A stretch of DNA of 50,305 nt from positions 1 through 50,305 of the forward strand of contig DYLK01000020.1 of assembly GCA_020722065.1 (NCBI GenBank), in the 5' to 3' direction. Origin of the DNA: Melioribacter roseus (GTDB lineage Bacteria > Bacteroidota > Ignavibacteria > Ignavibacteriales > Melioribacteraceae). Both the position numbers and the translations under genes were made by a program. The notes under the pieces are model-generated. The model was not told the origin of the DNA, made no database searches, and saw only the letters and a list, made by a program, of their open reading frames with translations. How positions within the stretch are numbered: position 1 is the first letter of the stretch; every line of letters starts with the position of its first letter. Shown here piece by piece: positions 1-7,076 of the stretch.

Positions 1-563
1 GGCGGGTTACCAATAATTACATCAAATTTCATATTAAAAATTTCCTCTGGTTTTGTTGTGTGTATAAATTCATAAGCATGAGTTTCTAATTCATCTCCAC
101 GATCATAAACTTCTTGACTTGCACCACAAAAAGTACATTTGCCGTTTTGCCATGTGTGCTGTAAGCGGCTGTGCTTAATGTTGCCTTGTGCATCTTCAAA
201 TGTTTCGCAAACAGAATATTTCCCGTTAGCTGTTTTGGAGCAGTAAACGCTTCTGCGGGAAAGTAAGGATGTTAGCTCTGTTATAGCAATTCCGTACAAC
301 TGGTTTTTGTAAATGTGGTTTAGGCGTTTTTGTTTGTTCGGTATTTGTTTTTCTAATCCTACATTCAAGCGTTTGGCAATCTCGCGTAAGAACACGCCGG
401 ATTTACAAACAGGATCAAGAAACTTTGCGTCTTTATTACTCCATAATTCGCTTGGCAATAAATCCAAAATTTGGTTTACTAAATTAGGCGGAGTAAAAAC
501 CTCGTCATTGCTTAAATTAGCAAGACAGGTAAGTACGTCGGGATTATAATTTGTCTGGATCAT
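1..563 (-). CDS. Eco57I-type N6-adenine DNA methylase, 5' part only
   Basis: This is the N-terminal 187 residues of a larger protein that runs off the window. It has the S-adenosylmethionine motif I in the form DPVCKSGVF at about residue 48 and ends at the window edge in IIGNPP, the start of the catalytic NPPY motif of N6-adenine methylases. A CXXC pair (CTFC) lies between them. The family methylates adenine in DNA, usually as the modification part of a restriction-modification system; the rest of the gene may carry more domains. The ATG is 3 nt after the stop of the GxxExxY gene, and the first codons lie inside a repeat that flanks that gene. The start fits the family, whose members begin close to the [14 protein letters not shown] block. 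The specific R-M type cannot be decided from the fragment. Confidence 0.8.
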   Translation of the reverse strand, partial: MIQTNYNPDVLTCLANLSNDEVFTPPNLVNQILDLLPSELWSNKDAKFLDPVCKSGVFLREIAKRLNVGLEKQIPNKQKRLNHIYKNQLYGIAITELTSLLSRRSVYCSKTANGKYSVCETFEDAQGNIKHSRLQHTWQNGKCTFCGASQEVYDRGDELETHAYEFIHTTKPEEIFNMKFDVIIGNP

Positions 564-593
564 GATTTACACGATTTTAGGATTAACAGGATT
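551..593. repeat. Inverted repeat flanking the GxxExxY gene (3' side)
   Basis: This stretch, with core AGGATTAACAGGATT at 579-593, is an imperfect inverted copy of the sequence at 982-1024. Both begin TGTC..GATCA/AATCA, run through a GATT block and end in AGGAT(T/G)AACAGGATT. They enclose exactly the GxxExxY gene and contribute coding bases to the ends of the neighbouring methylase genes. Confidence 0.65.
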
Positions 594-968
594 TTGATTG
601 AATTTTGGATTAAATATTTTCTTGAATTGTAAACTATTCGCTCCAAAATTAATTAATAAACCAATCGGCTTATTATATGCTACAACATAATTTTTAGCTT
701 GCGCTAAATGAACATCCTCCAAATTAATTACAGCTTTTAACTCAACTATTATATCATTTTCGACAACGAAATCAGCTCTTCGTGTGCCAACATGAATTCC
801 GTCATAGAAAATATCTTGTTCAACCTCTCTGGCAAATCTTAATCCGGCTCGTTCCAATTCAATAGCCAAACACCTTTGATAAATAACTTCATGAAAACCA
901 TTACCTAATTCATTATGCACTTTCATTGCGCATCCATTAATTTTATATGTGATGTCGTCATATTTCAT
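567..968 (-). CDS. GxxExxY family protein (PD-(D/E)XK-like)
   Basis: A 133-residue protein carrying the family signature GFHEVIY near residues 24-30, then RRADFVV and the block IIVELKA, which resembles the D...ExK core of PD-(D/E)XK nucleases. The family (Pfam PF13366) is widespread in Bacteroidetes and environmental bacteria. Its function is not firmly established; a nuclease-like role is inferred from fold assignment. The C-terminal residues NQNPVNPKIV are encoded by a flanking repeat, which is typical of these genes. It sits between two methylase genes on the same strand and looks like an insertion into their operon. Whether it takes part in restriction is unknown. Confidence 0.85.
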   Translation of the reverse strand: MKYDDITYKINGCAMKVHNELGNGFHEVIYQRCLAIELERAGLRFAREVEQDIFYDGIHVGTRRADFVVENDIIVELKAVINLEDVHLAQAKNYVVAYNKPIGLLINFGANSLQFKKIFNPKFNQNPVNPKIV

Positions 969-979
969 ATTAACAAAAT

Positions 980-1684
980 CTAATCCTGTTCATCCTTTAA
1001 TCCCGCGAATCCTGATTCTGACAGTTTTAAAAAATGAATTAACGGATATTCAGCAACCGGAGTTGGAATAAAAGCTTTATCGCCCAAATCTGAGAATAAA
1101 TTTGGTCCATCAATAGGTTGATTTTCGAGCAAATTTGCCATTGTATAATCTCTTCTTTTAATCATACTTCCATTTACTGCGCTCCATTCCGAAAAAATTA
1201 TCGGTTCTGCTTTTTCATCTGGAGTTTTTAAACTTAGAGCATCGCCCCATAAAATATTTCTACTAAGTATAAATTCAGCTGATTTTAAACATTCTGATTT
1301 TATATTTTTTTTATAATTGTTTGAGTAGTAATGAGTAAAAACTCCCAATAGTCTATCTCTACAAGTTTGGACATTATCTTTCAATATTTCTACTCCGTAA
1401 ATACTTGATAAAGCAATTATAGAATATCGCTCATATTCAAGTTGGTTCTTAGAATATCGGGTTTCTACTACATTTAATTTTCGTCTAAGAATTTCAACTA
1501 AAAAGTTGCCGGTTCCACAAGCTGGTTCTAAAAATCGTGAATCAATTCTTTCAGTTTCTTGTTTCACCAAATCAAGCATTGCGTTAACTTCACGTTCTGA
1601 AGTAAAAACTTCTCCGTGGTCAGCTACTCTTTGTCGATTTTTAATCTGACTATTACCGTTTATATCTTTTTGTAAATTTTTCAT
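980..1684 (-). CDS. Short N6-methylase-like protein with motif I only
   Basis: A 234-residue protein with a clear SAM-binding motif I, EPACGTGNF, near residue 57, and a GDAL motif further on. The catalytic (N/D)PP(Y/F) motif is absent although the rest of the Rossmann region is recognisable. Similar short proteins are known beside full Eco57I-like methylases, so this is a natural family and not an obvious truncation. It may act as a partner or specificity-related subunit of the methylase downstream; that is inference. The final residues come from a repeat next to the GxxExxY gene, so the original C-terminus may have been altered. The start ATG is supported by the conserved opening block leading to RVADHGEVFT. 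Confidence 0.75.
   Translation of the reverse strand: MKNLQKDINGNSQIKNRQRVADHGEVFTSEREVNAMLDLVKQETERIDSRFLEPACGTGNFLVEILRRKLNVVETRYSKNQLEYERYSIIALSSIYGVEILKDNVQTCRDRLLGVFTHYYSNNYKKNIKSECLKSAEFILSRNILWGDALSLKTPDEKAEPIIFSEWSAVNGSMIKRRDYTMANLLENQPIDGPNLFSDLGDKAFIPTPVAEYPLIHFLKLSESGFAGLKDEQD
982..1024. repeat. Inverted repeat flanking the GxxExxY gene (5' side)
   Basis: Partner of the repeat at 551-593. On the minus strand it reads TGTCAGAATCAGGATT and later AGGATGAACAGGATT. It encodes the last dozen or so residues (SGFAGLKDEQD) of the short methylase-like protein, so the end of that protein is probably repeat-derived. Confidence 0.65.
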
Positions 1685-1752
1685 ACTTACATTTTACTAA
1701 AATTTTGCCAATAATATAAGGTTTTATATGGAGTTTTTAACTATTGTTCACT

Positions 1753-1804
1753 GCTTTTCCGACACACTTTCATTAATTACTTCGAAGAACAAGTACCTCG
1801 GAGG
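1753..1804 (+). repeat. Dispersed repeat, copy 1 (inverted copy near window end)
   Basis: Begins GCTTTTCCGACACACTTTC and runs to AACAAGTACCTCGGAGG. A near-identical copy lies in the opposite orientation at 50190-50242, so the two flank about 48 kb of genes. The end of the element forms a hairpin, imperfect here and perfect in the other copy. It lies in the 295-base divergent gap between the methylase-like gene and porU; nothing else was recognised there apart from the possible promoter listed separately. Confidence 0.7.
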
Positions 1805-1869
1805 TAAAAAAACGTAATTCGTTAATTCGTGAATTATTAAATAAATTGTATTTGTTTTCTTTCATTCAC

Positions 1870-1897
1870 TTGACTTCTCAAAAATTTTAATTAAATT
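1870..1897 (+). promoter_or_regulatory. Possible sigma-70-type promoter for the porU cluster
   Basis: TTGACT and TAAATT are separated by 16 bases and lie about 85 bases upstream of the porU start. The match to the -35/-10 consensus is fair. In A+T-rich sequence such matches arise by chance, so this is tentative. Confidence 0.35.
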
Positions 1898-1979
1898 CAC
1901 AACCTAAATATTGGAGAGAAAGTCTATAGACAATTTGTTACATTTATTTTCAAATTTTTATTTTTAACGAAGGATAATA

Positions 1980-4900
1980 ATGCGTGACAAGTTGTTTTTT
2001 TTGATGATGCTTTTAACGTCATTTTCTCTCTTTGCACAAGGGGAATTCAATCTTTTAACATCTTCAGAAACAGAAATTGTAATTTCATATAAACCGAAAT
2101 ATTTGAGTTTCAAGCAGAATCCTAATAATTCATGGAAAATTTCAGTAGCTAATACTTCGATTTATCCAGATTTAGCAAATAATCAACCTAAAATCCCAAT
2201 AAACATTTTCTCAATTGGTGTCCCAGCTTTTGGTTCACAAATAGAAATAGTTGAGGTTAATTCCGAAATTGTAGATGGAAAAATTGAATTATTGAATGAA
2301 AAAGAGAATTTTAACCAAGGAATTTTTCAACAAAATTGGGGGGATTTTGTTAAAAAATCATCTCAAAGAATATCAAGAAATGCCCAAATTGAAGATTTTT
2401 GGATTTTCCCAATTATCCCAAATTCAGATAATTCATCTTTTCAAAAATTAAATGAAATTACTTTCCGCATAAAATATAAAGCGGCAACTCAAAAATTGGT
2501 TGAGAATAATGATAATCTTCTTTCAAAAGTATTATTAAACTTTGCAATTGCTAAAAAATGGGGAATTCCTCGTAAAACGATCGCAAAAGCAAGTCCATCA
2601 GTTTTAAGTTCAGGTGTTTGGCATAGAACAAAAATTACAGATGAAGGAATTTACAAAATTAGCTATCAAACTTTAGTCAATTTAGGTTTCAACCCGAGTT
2701 CAGATAATCCCAAAACAATAAAAATTTATAATAATGGTGGATATGCTTTAAATGAATCTTATTCATTTTCTACTCCACCTGACTTAATTGAAAATGCAAT
2801 TTCTGTCGTTGGCGAAGAAGACGGAGTGTTAAATGAGAATGATTACGTAGTTTTTTACGGACGTGGAACGGATTTCTTTGAAATTCAAACTACTTCTGGG
2901 AAATACGTACGTAAACACAATCAATTTGCAAAAGGGAATTATTATTGGATAACTTGGGCGGGAAATGATGGAAAAAGAATTGCAAGCGAAAACTCGCTTT
3001 CAGAATTTTCAACCGAACAAACTACAACTCAATCATTTTTGTTTCATGAATCCGATACTTACAATCCGTTAAAATCAGGTAGGCAATATTTCGGCGAACA
3101 ATTTTCGATGAATCAAACTAATCGTACTTTCGACTTGAATTTTGGGAATATCATAAAAGAAAATCCAATTTATGTAAATTGGGCTTTTGTAAATTATAGC
3201 ACCTCAAGTGTGGATTTGAATTTTTCACTAAACGGCAATTTAGTAAAAAGTCAGACAATTAATGGTTTTGGTAATAGTGAATATAGCGTTGGAGTACGAA
3301 AAACAGATAATTTTACATTTTACACAAATTCCGAAAGTTCCACTCAACCATTTCTAATAAATTTTGAAGCAAATTCCACATCAGAATCTGGTGGATTAGA
3401 TTTTTTTGAAATTACTTACTACTCCAAATTGATTGCCACAGACAATATTATTTCTATTTACGGAGAATCAATCAGTGGCGATATTAAATACACAATCTCA
3501 AATTTTACAACAACTGATGTCGAAATATTTGATATCACAAACTTTTCCGATGTTAAAAAAATAATACCACTTTCAAATTCTGGTGGCGAAGTTGTGTTTA
3601 TCAAAAATCAAACAAGTTCTGCTCCAGCAAAGTTCATTTTACTTAATTCTTCAAAATATAAAACCCCGCCAACTTTCGAAAAAGTAGAAAATTCCTTTGT
3701 CCGACAATCTGACGCAAGCACAAAAATGGTAATTATTACGAATAAAACATTTTCAGAAGTTGCACAAGAATATGCTAATTTTCGCATGAACGAATCGAAA
3801 TTTCCAGTTTCTACCTCAATTTTTTATATAGATGAAATTCAAAATGAATTTTCTGCTGGTTTAACAGATCCAACTTCAATTCGTGGTTTCGTAAAACATA
3901 TTTATGATAATTGGACGAACATTCCCGAATCCATTTTTATACTTGGAAAAGGCACTTATGATTATTTTGGAATTGAAGCAAACAAGAATAATTATGTTTT
4001 AGCTTATCACACAACTGAATCACTTTATTCAGTAAATTCATATTTTACAGATGATTATTATGTCTGGGTTGATGGAAATGATAACGTTGTCGATTTAGGC
4101 ATTGCTCGTTTGCCAATTGAATCTGATGAAGATTTACGGTTATATTTGCAAAAAGTTAAAGACTATGAAAACAATCAAGATTTTTCAAATTGGCGATATA
4201 AAATTTCTCTTGTTGCTGATGATAACATCGTTCCAAGTGGCGAAGATATTGCAGATCACACTCAACAATCTGAAACACTTTCCGCTCTTTTGCCAACTTA
4301 TTTTGAGCAGAACAAAATTTATTTACTTAATTATCCAACAGTAATTACTGGAGTTGGCAGACGAAAACCCGCCGTAAATGATGCTATTATTGAAGATTTG
4401 AATAATGGTGTTTTGTTAATGAATTTTATTGGTCACGGAAACCCTGATGTTTGGACTGACGAGCGTGTTTTTATGTCGGATGTTTCAATTCCATTGCTTA
4501 ATAATACTAACTATTTCTTTTTAACTGCCGCTACTTGCTCTTTCGGGCACATAGATGATCCAGATAGAAAAGCTGGAAGCGAACAATTAATTTTTAAAGA
4601 AAATGCTGGAAGTATTGGTGTTTTTGCTAGTGTCCGAGCTTCGTATTCCGACCAAAATTCAACATTGAATAATCGTTTTTATTCAAGTTTGCTTGACAAT
4701 CGAGATGAAATTGGCTCAAACTCACTAGGAAATACATTCTTTTCTGCAAAATCGGGCTATTCTAACGAAAATACACGCAAGTTCTCTTTGATTTGCGACC
4801 CATCTTTACGGCTACTTGAACCAGATTTTACATCAAAAATTGATAGTGTAAATGGTTCAGATTTGTCAGCCAATGTACAAATTCAATCTTTATCAAAAAT

Positions 4901-5870
4901 GAATATAAAAGGTTCGGTTAATAATGATTCTGATTTTAATGGCGAAGCACTAATCACAGTATTAGATTCGGAGCGAATTGTTGAACTTCCTGATATTAAC
5001 GATGATATGAAAGTACAAGGTGGAATTCTTTTCAAAGGACGTTCATCAGTTGTAAATGGGAAATTCGAAACAGAATTTGTTGTTCCAAAGGATATTTCAT
5101 TTGAAAATCGAAACGGGAAAATAATAGCCTATTTTTATAATGATGAAAAAGAAGCAATCGGTTCTACCAAAAATATTATTGTTGGTGGAAGAGATACAAC
5201 TCAAACAAATGATGGAAAAGGTCCAGAAATTGAAATTGCACTTGATGATTTTTCTTATGAAAACGCTTATTTAGTAAATCCAAATTTTACGCTACTTGCC
5301 AAGTTAACTGATGAAACAGGAATTAATACAAGTGGTTTGGGGTTGGGTCATAAATTAGAAGGGATTATTGATGGAGATGAAGAAAATCCGACAGATTTTT
5401 CCAATTCATTTATTAGTGATTTGGATAAAGGTGGAACTTCTGGTGAAATTAATTACAAATATTACAATTTCACTGAAGGAGAACATTCAATAAAGATAAA
5501 ATCTTGGGATGTTTTTAACAATGCAAGTGAAAAAGAAATTTCATTCAACGTAGTTTCGGGCGATGGTTTGCAAATTATGTATGTTGTTAATTACCCAAAT
5601 CCATTTTCTGATGCAACATACTTTACTTTTCAACACAATCTTACAGAAACAATTGATGTTGATATTCAAATATTTTCAGTTGCAGGTAGAAAAATCAAAC
5701 ATATTGAAGAAAGAAATATTTCTGACAAATTTGTAAAAATCTTTTGGGATGGAAGAGACGAAGATGGGGATAACATCGCAAATGGAACATATTTTTATAG
5801 GCTGAAAGTAAAATCTTATTCAAACAATTACTCAAAATCTTTCACAGGAAAAATTTCTGTGATAAAATAG
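1980..5870 (+). CDS. porU: T9SS signal peptidase/sortase PorU
   Basis: A 1296-residue gingipain-type (C25) cysteine peptidase. In the T9SS, PorU cuts the C-terminal sorting domain off cargo proteins at the cell surface and attaches them to an anchor. A signal peptide (residues 1-19, ending LFAQ) is followed by an N-terminal domain and the C25 domain. The catalytic pair is visible: His819 in FIGHGNPD and Cys853 in AATCSFGH. The C-terminal 90 residues (YPNPFSDATYF onward) form a T9SS-type sorting/FlgD-like domain, as PorU proteins usually retain. It is slightly longer than the roughly 1150-residue Porphyromonas protein. porV follows after 45 bases, matching the known PorU-PorV functional partnership. 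Confidence 0.93.
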   Translation: MRDKLFFLMMLLTSFSLFAQGEFNLLTSSETEIVISYKPKYLSFKQNPNNSWKISVANTSIYPDLANNQPKIPINIFSIGVPAFGSQIEIVEVNSEIVDGKIELLNEKENFNQGIFQQNWGDFVKKSSQRISRNAQIEDFWIFPIIPNSDNSSFQKLNEITFRIKYKAATQKLVENNDNLLSKVLLNFAIAKKWGIPRKTIAKASPSVLSSGVWHRTKITDEGIYKISYQTLVNLGFNPSSDNPKTIKIYNNGGYALNESYSFSTPPDLIENAISVVGEEDGVLNENDYVVFYGRGTDFFEIQTTSGKYVRKHNQFAKGNYYWITWAGNDGKRIASENSLSEFSTEQTTTQSFLFHESDTYNPLKSGRQYFGEQFSMNQTNRTFDLNFGNIIKENPIYVNWAFVNYSTSSVDLNFSLNGNLVKSQTINGFGNSEYSVGVRKTDNFTFYTNSESSTQPFLINFEANSTSESGGLDFFEITYYSKLIATDNIISIYGESISGDIKYTISNFTTTDVEIFDITNFSDVKKIIPLSNSGGEVVFIKNQTSSAPAKFILLNSSKYKTPPTFEKVENSFVRQSDASTKMVIITNKTFSEVAQEYANFRMNESKFPVSTSIFYIDEIQNEFSAGLTDPTSIRGFVKHIYDNWTNIPESIFILGKGTYDYFGIEANKNNYVLAYHTTESLYSVNSYFTDDYYVWVDGNDNVVDLGIARLPIESDEDLRLYLQKVKDYENNQDFSNWRYKISLVADDNIVPSGEDIADHTQQSETLSALLPTYFEQNKIYLLNYPTVITGVGRRKPAVNDAIIEDLNNGVLLMNFIGHGNPDVWTDERVFMSDVSIPLLNNTNYFFLTAATCSFGHIDDPDRKAGSEQLIFKENAGSIGVFASVRASYSDQNSTLNNRFYSSLLDNRDEIGSNSLGNTFFSAKSGYSNENTRKFSLICDPSLRLLEPDFTSKIDSVNGSDLSANVQIQSLSKMNIKGSVNNDSDFNGEALITVLDSERIVELPDINDDMKVQGGILFKGRSSVVNGKFETEFVVPKDISFENRNGKIIAYFYNDEKEAIGSTKNIIVGGRDTTQTNDGKGPEIEIALDDFSYENAYLVNPNFTLLAKLTDETGINTSGLGLGHKLEGIIDGDEENPTDFSNSFISDLDKGGTSGEINYKYYNFTEGEHSIKIKSWDVFNNASEKEISFNVVSGDGLQIMYVVNYPNPFSDATYFTFQHNLTETIDVDIQIFSVAGRKIKHIEERNISDKFVKIFWDGRDEDGDNIANGTYFYRLKVKSYSNNYSKSFTGKISVIK

Positions 5871-5915
5871 AAACAACTAAATTTGAAAATTAATTTAATT
5901 TAATGGAGATCTTTA

Positions 5916-7070
5916 ATGAAAATCAAACAAAAAATAGCTTTGATTGTTTTATTCTTTGTGGCAATTCCACAAATAGATTTTGCACAAGGAGGCGGTTATA
6001 CATCTGTCCCATTCTTATTGCTTTCGCCAGATTCACGTGCGGGCGGTATGGGTGAAACAGGTGGCGGACTTGCTGATGACGCTTCGGCGGTTTTCTGGAA
6101 TCCTGCTGGATTAGCTTTTACAACTGGTTCCGAAGTGCAATTAACACATAGTAATTGGTTGCCTCAACTTAATCTTGATTTATTCTACGACTTTCTCGCT
6201 TATCGCCAATACATTGAAGAAATTGGCGGAAGTGTTTCAGCAAGCATCGTTTACATGAATTTTGGTGAATTTTTTAGAACAGGTGAAGGTGGACCAGAAA
6301 TTTTAGGTACTTTTCGTGCTTTTGATGCTTCTGCAACAATTGGTTATGCAACCAAAGCAACTGAAGATTTAGGAATTGGTTTTAACTTTAGAATAATTCA
6401 CAGTAGATTAGCAGACCAAGCAACTGGACAAGAAAAAGGTTCTGGTGTTGCAACTAGTGTAAGTTTTGACGCAGCTACAATGTGGAGACCAAAAACAATT
6501 TTTGGAATGTTCGAAGATAGTTTTAGTCTTGGTATAAATATTAGTAATCTTGGTCCTAAAATGTATTACATCGATCAAGCACAAGCCGACCCAATTCCAA
6601 CTAACTTCAGATTAGGAACAGCTTTCCGTGTTTGGGAAGATGATTTCAACTCGCTAACTTTAACTGCTGATTTTACAAAATTACTAATTGCTGTTGATAC
6701 AGTAACAAATGAAAAATCAGAATTCTATGAAGCAATTTTTACTTCGTGGGCAGATGAGGAAATATCAACCGAATTTCGCCAAATAGTATCTTCAATTGGG
6801 ATGGAATATTGGTATGGTGATCCAAATGATTTTCAATTTGCAGTCCGAAGTGGATTTTTCTATGAAGACCCAGATTTCGGAAATAGAAAATTTGCGACTT
6901 TCGGAGCTGGTTTAAAATATGATATCTACAATTTTGATTTCAGTTACATTTCTTCATCACTTGCAGGAGCTGAAGAATCGCACCCACTTTCTGGAACTTT
7001 GCGATTTACTTTGGGTGCAAAATGGGGGGAACAAAATCGCTCAGTAAAAGGATTACCAAGAGGAATCTAA
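5916..7070 (+). CDS. porV: T9SS outer-membrane shuttle protein PorV
   Basis: A 384-residue outer-membrane beta-barrel of the PorV/PorQ (UPF0164) family. PorV receives cargo from the translocon and delivers it to PorU. A signal peptide (ending DFAQ) is followed by the family hallmark at about residues 36-66: SPDSRAGGMGETGGG, then DDASAVFWNPAGLA. The rest alternates short hydrophobic strands and ends in a strand-like RFTLGAKW before a short tail. It has a Shine-Dalgarno-like GGAG (TGGAGATCTTTAATG) ahead of its ATG, lies just behind porU and is 6 bases ahead of the M6-like gene, so the three are probably co-transcribed. PorV and PorQ are hard to tell apart by eye, but pairing with PorU and length favour PorV. 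Confidence 0.9.
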   Translation: MKIKQKIALIVLFFVAIPQIDFAQGGGYTSVPFLLLSPDSRAGGMGETGGGLADDASAVFWNPAGLAFTTGSEVQLTHSNWLPQLNLDLFYDFLAYRQYIEEIGGSVSASIVYMNFGEFFRTGEGGPEILGTFRAFDASATIGYATKATEDLGIGFNFRIIHSRLADQATGQEKGSGVATSVSFDAATMWRPKTIFGMFEDSFSLGINISNLGPKMYYIDQAQADPIPTNFRLGTAFRVWEDDFNSLTLTADFTKLLIAVDTVTNEKSEFYEAIFTSWADEEISTEFRQIVSSIGMEYWYGDPNDFQFAVRSGFFYEDPDFGNRKFATFGAGLKYDIYNFDFSYISSSLAGAEESHPLSGTLRFTLGAKWGEQNRSVKGLPRGI

Positions 7071-7076
7071 TATAAA

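Noticed and set aside
313-549. Plus-strand frame at the left edge
   Set aside because: It lies opposite the methylase gene, whose motif I and NPP motif are on the other strand.
1-1684. A single methylase gene split by the GxxExxY insertion
   Set aside because: Both methylase proteins have their own motif I and plausible starts, so they are two genes and not two halves of one.
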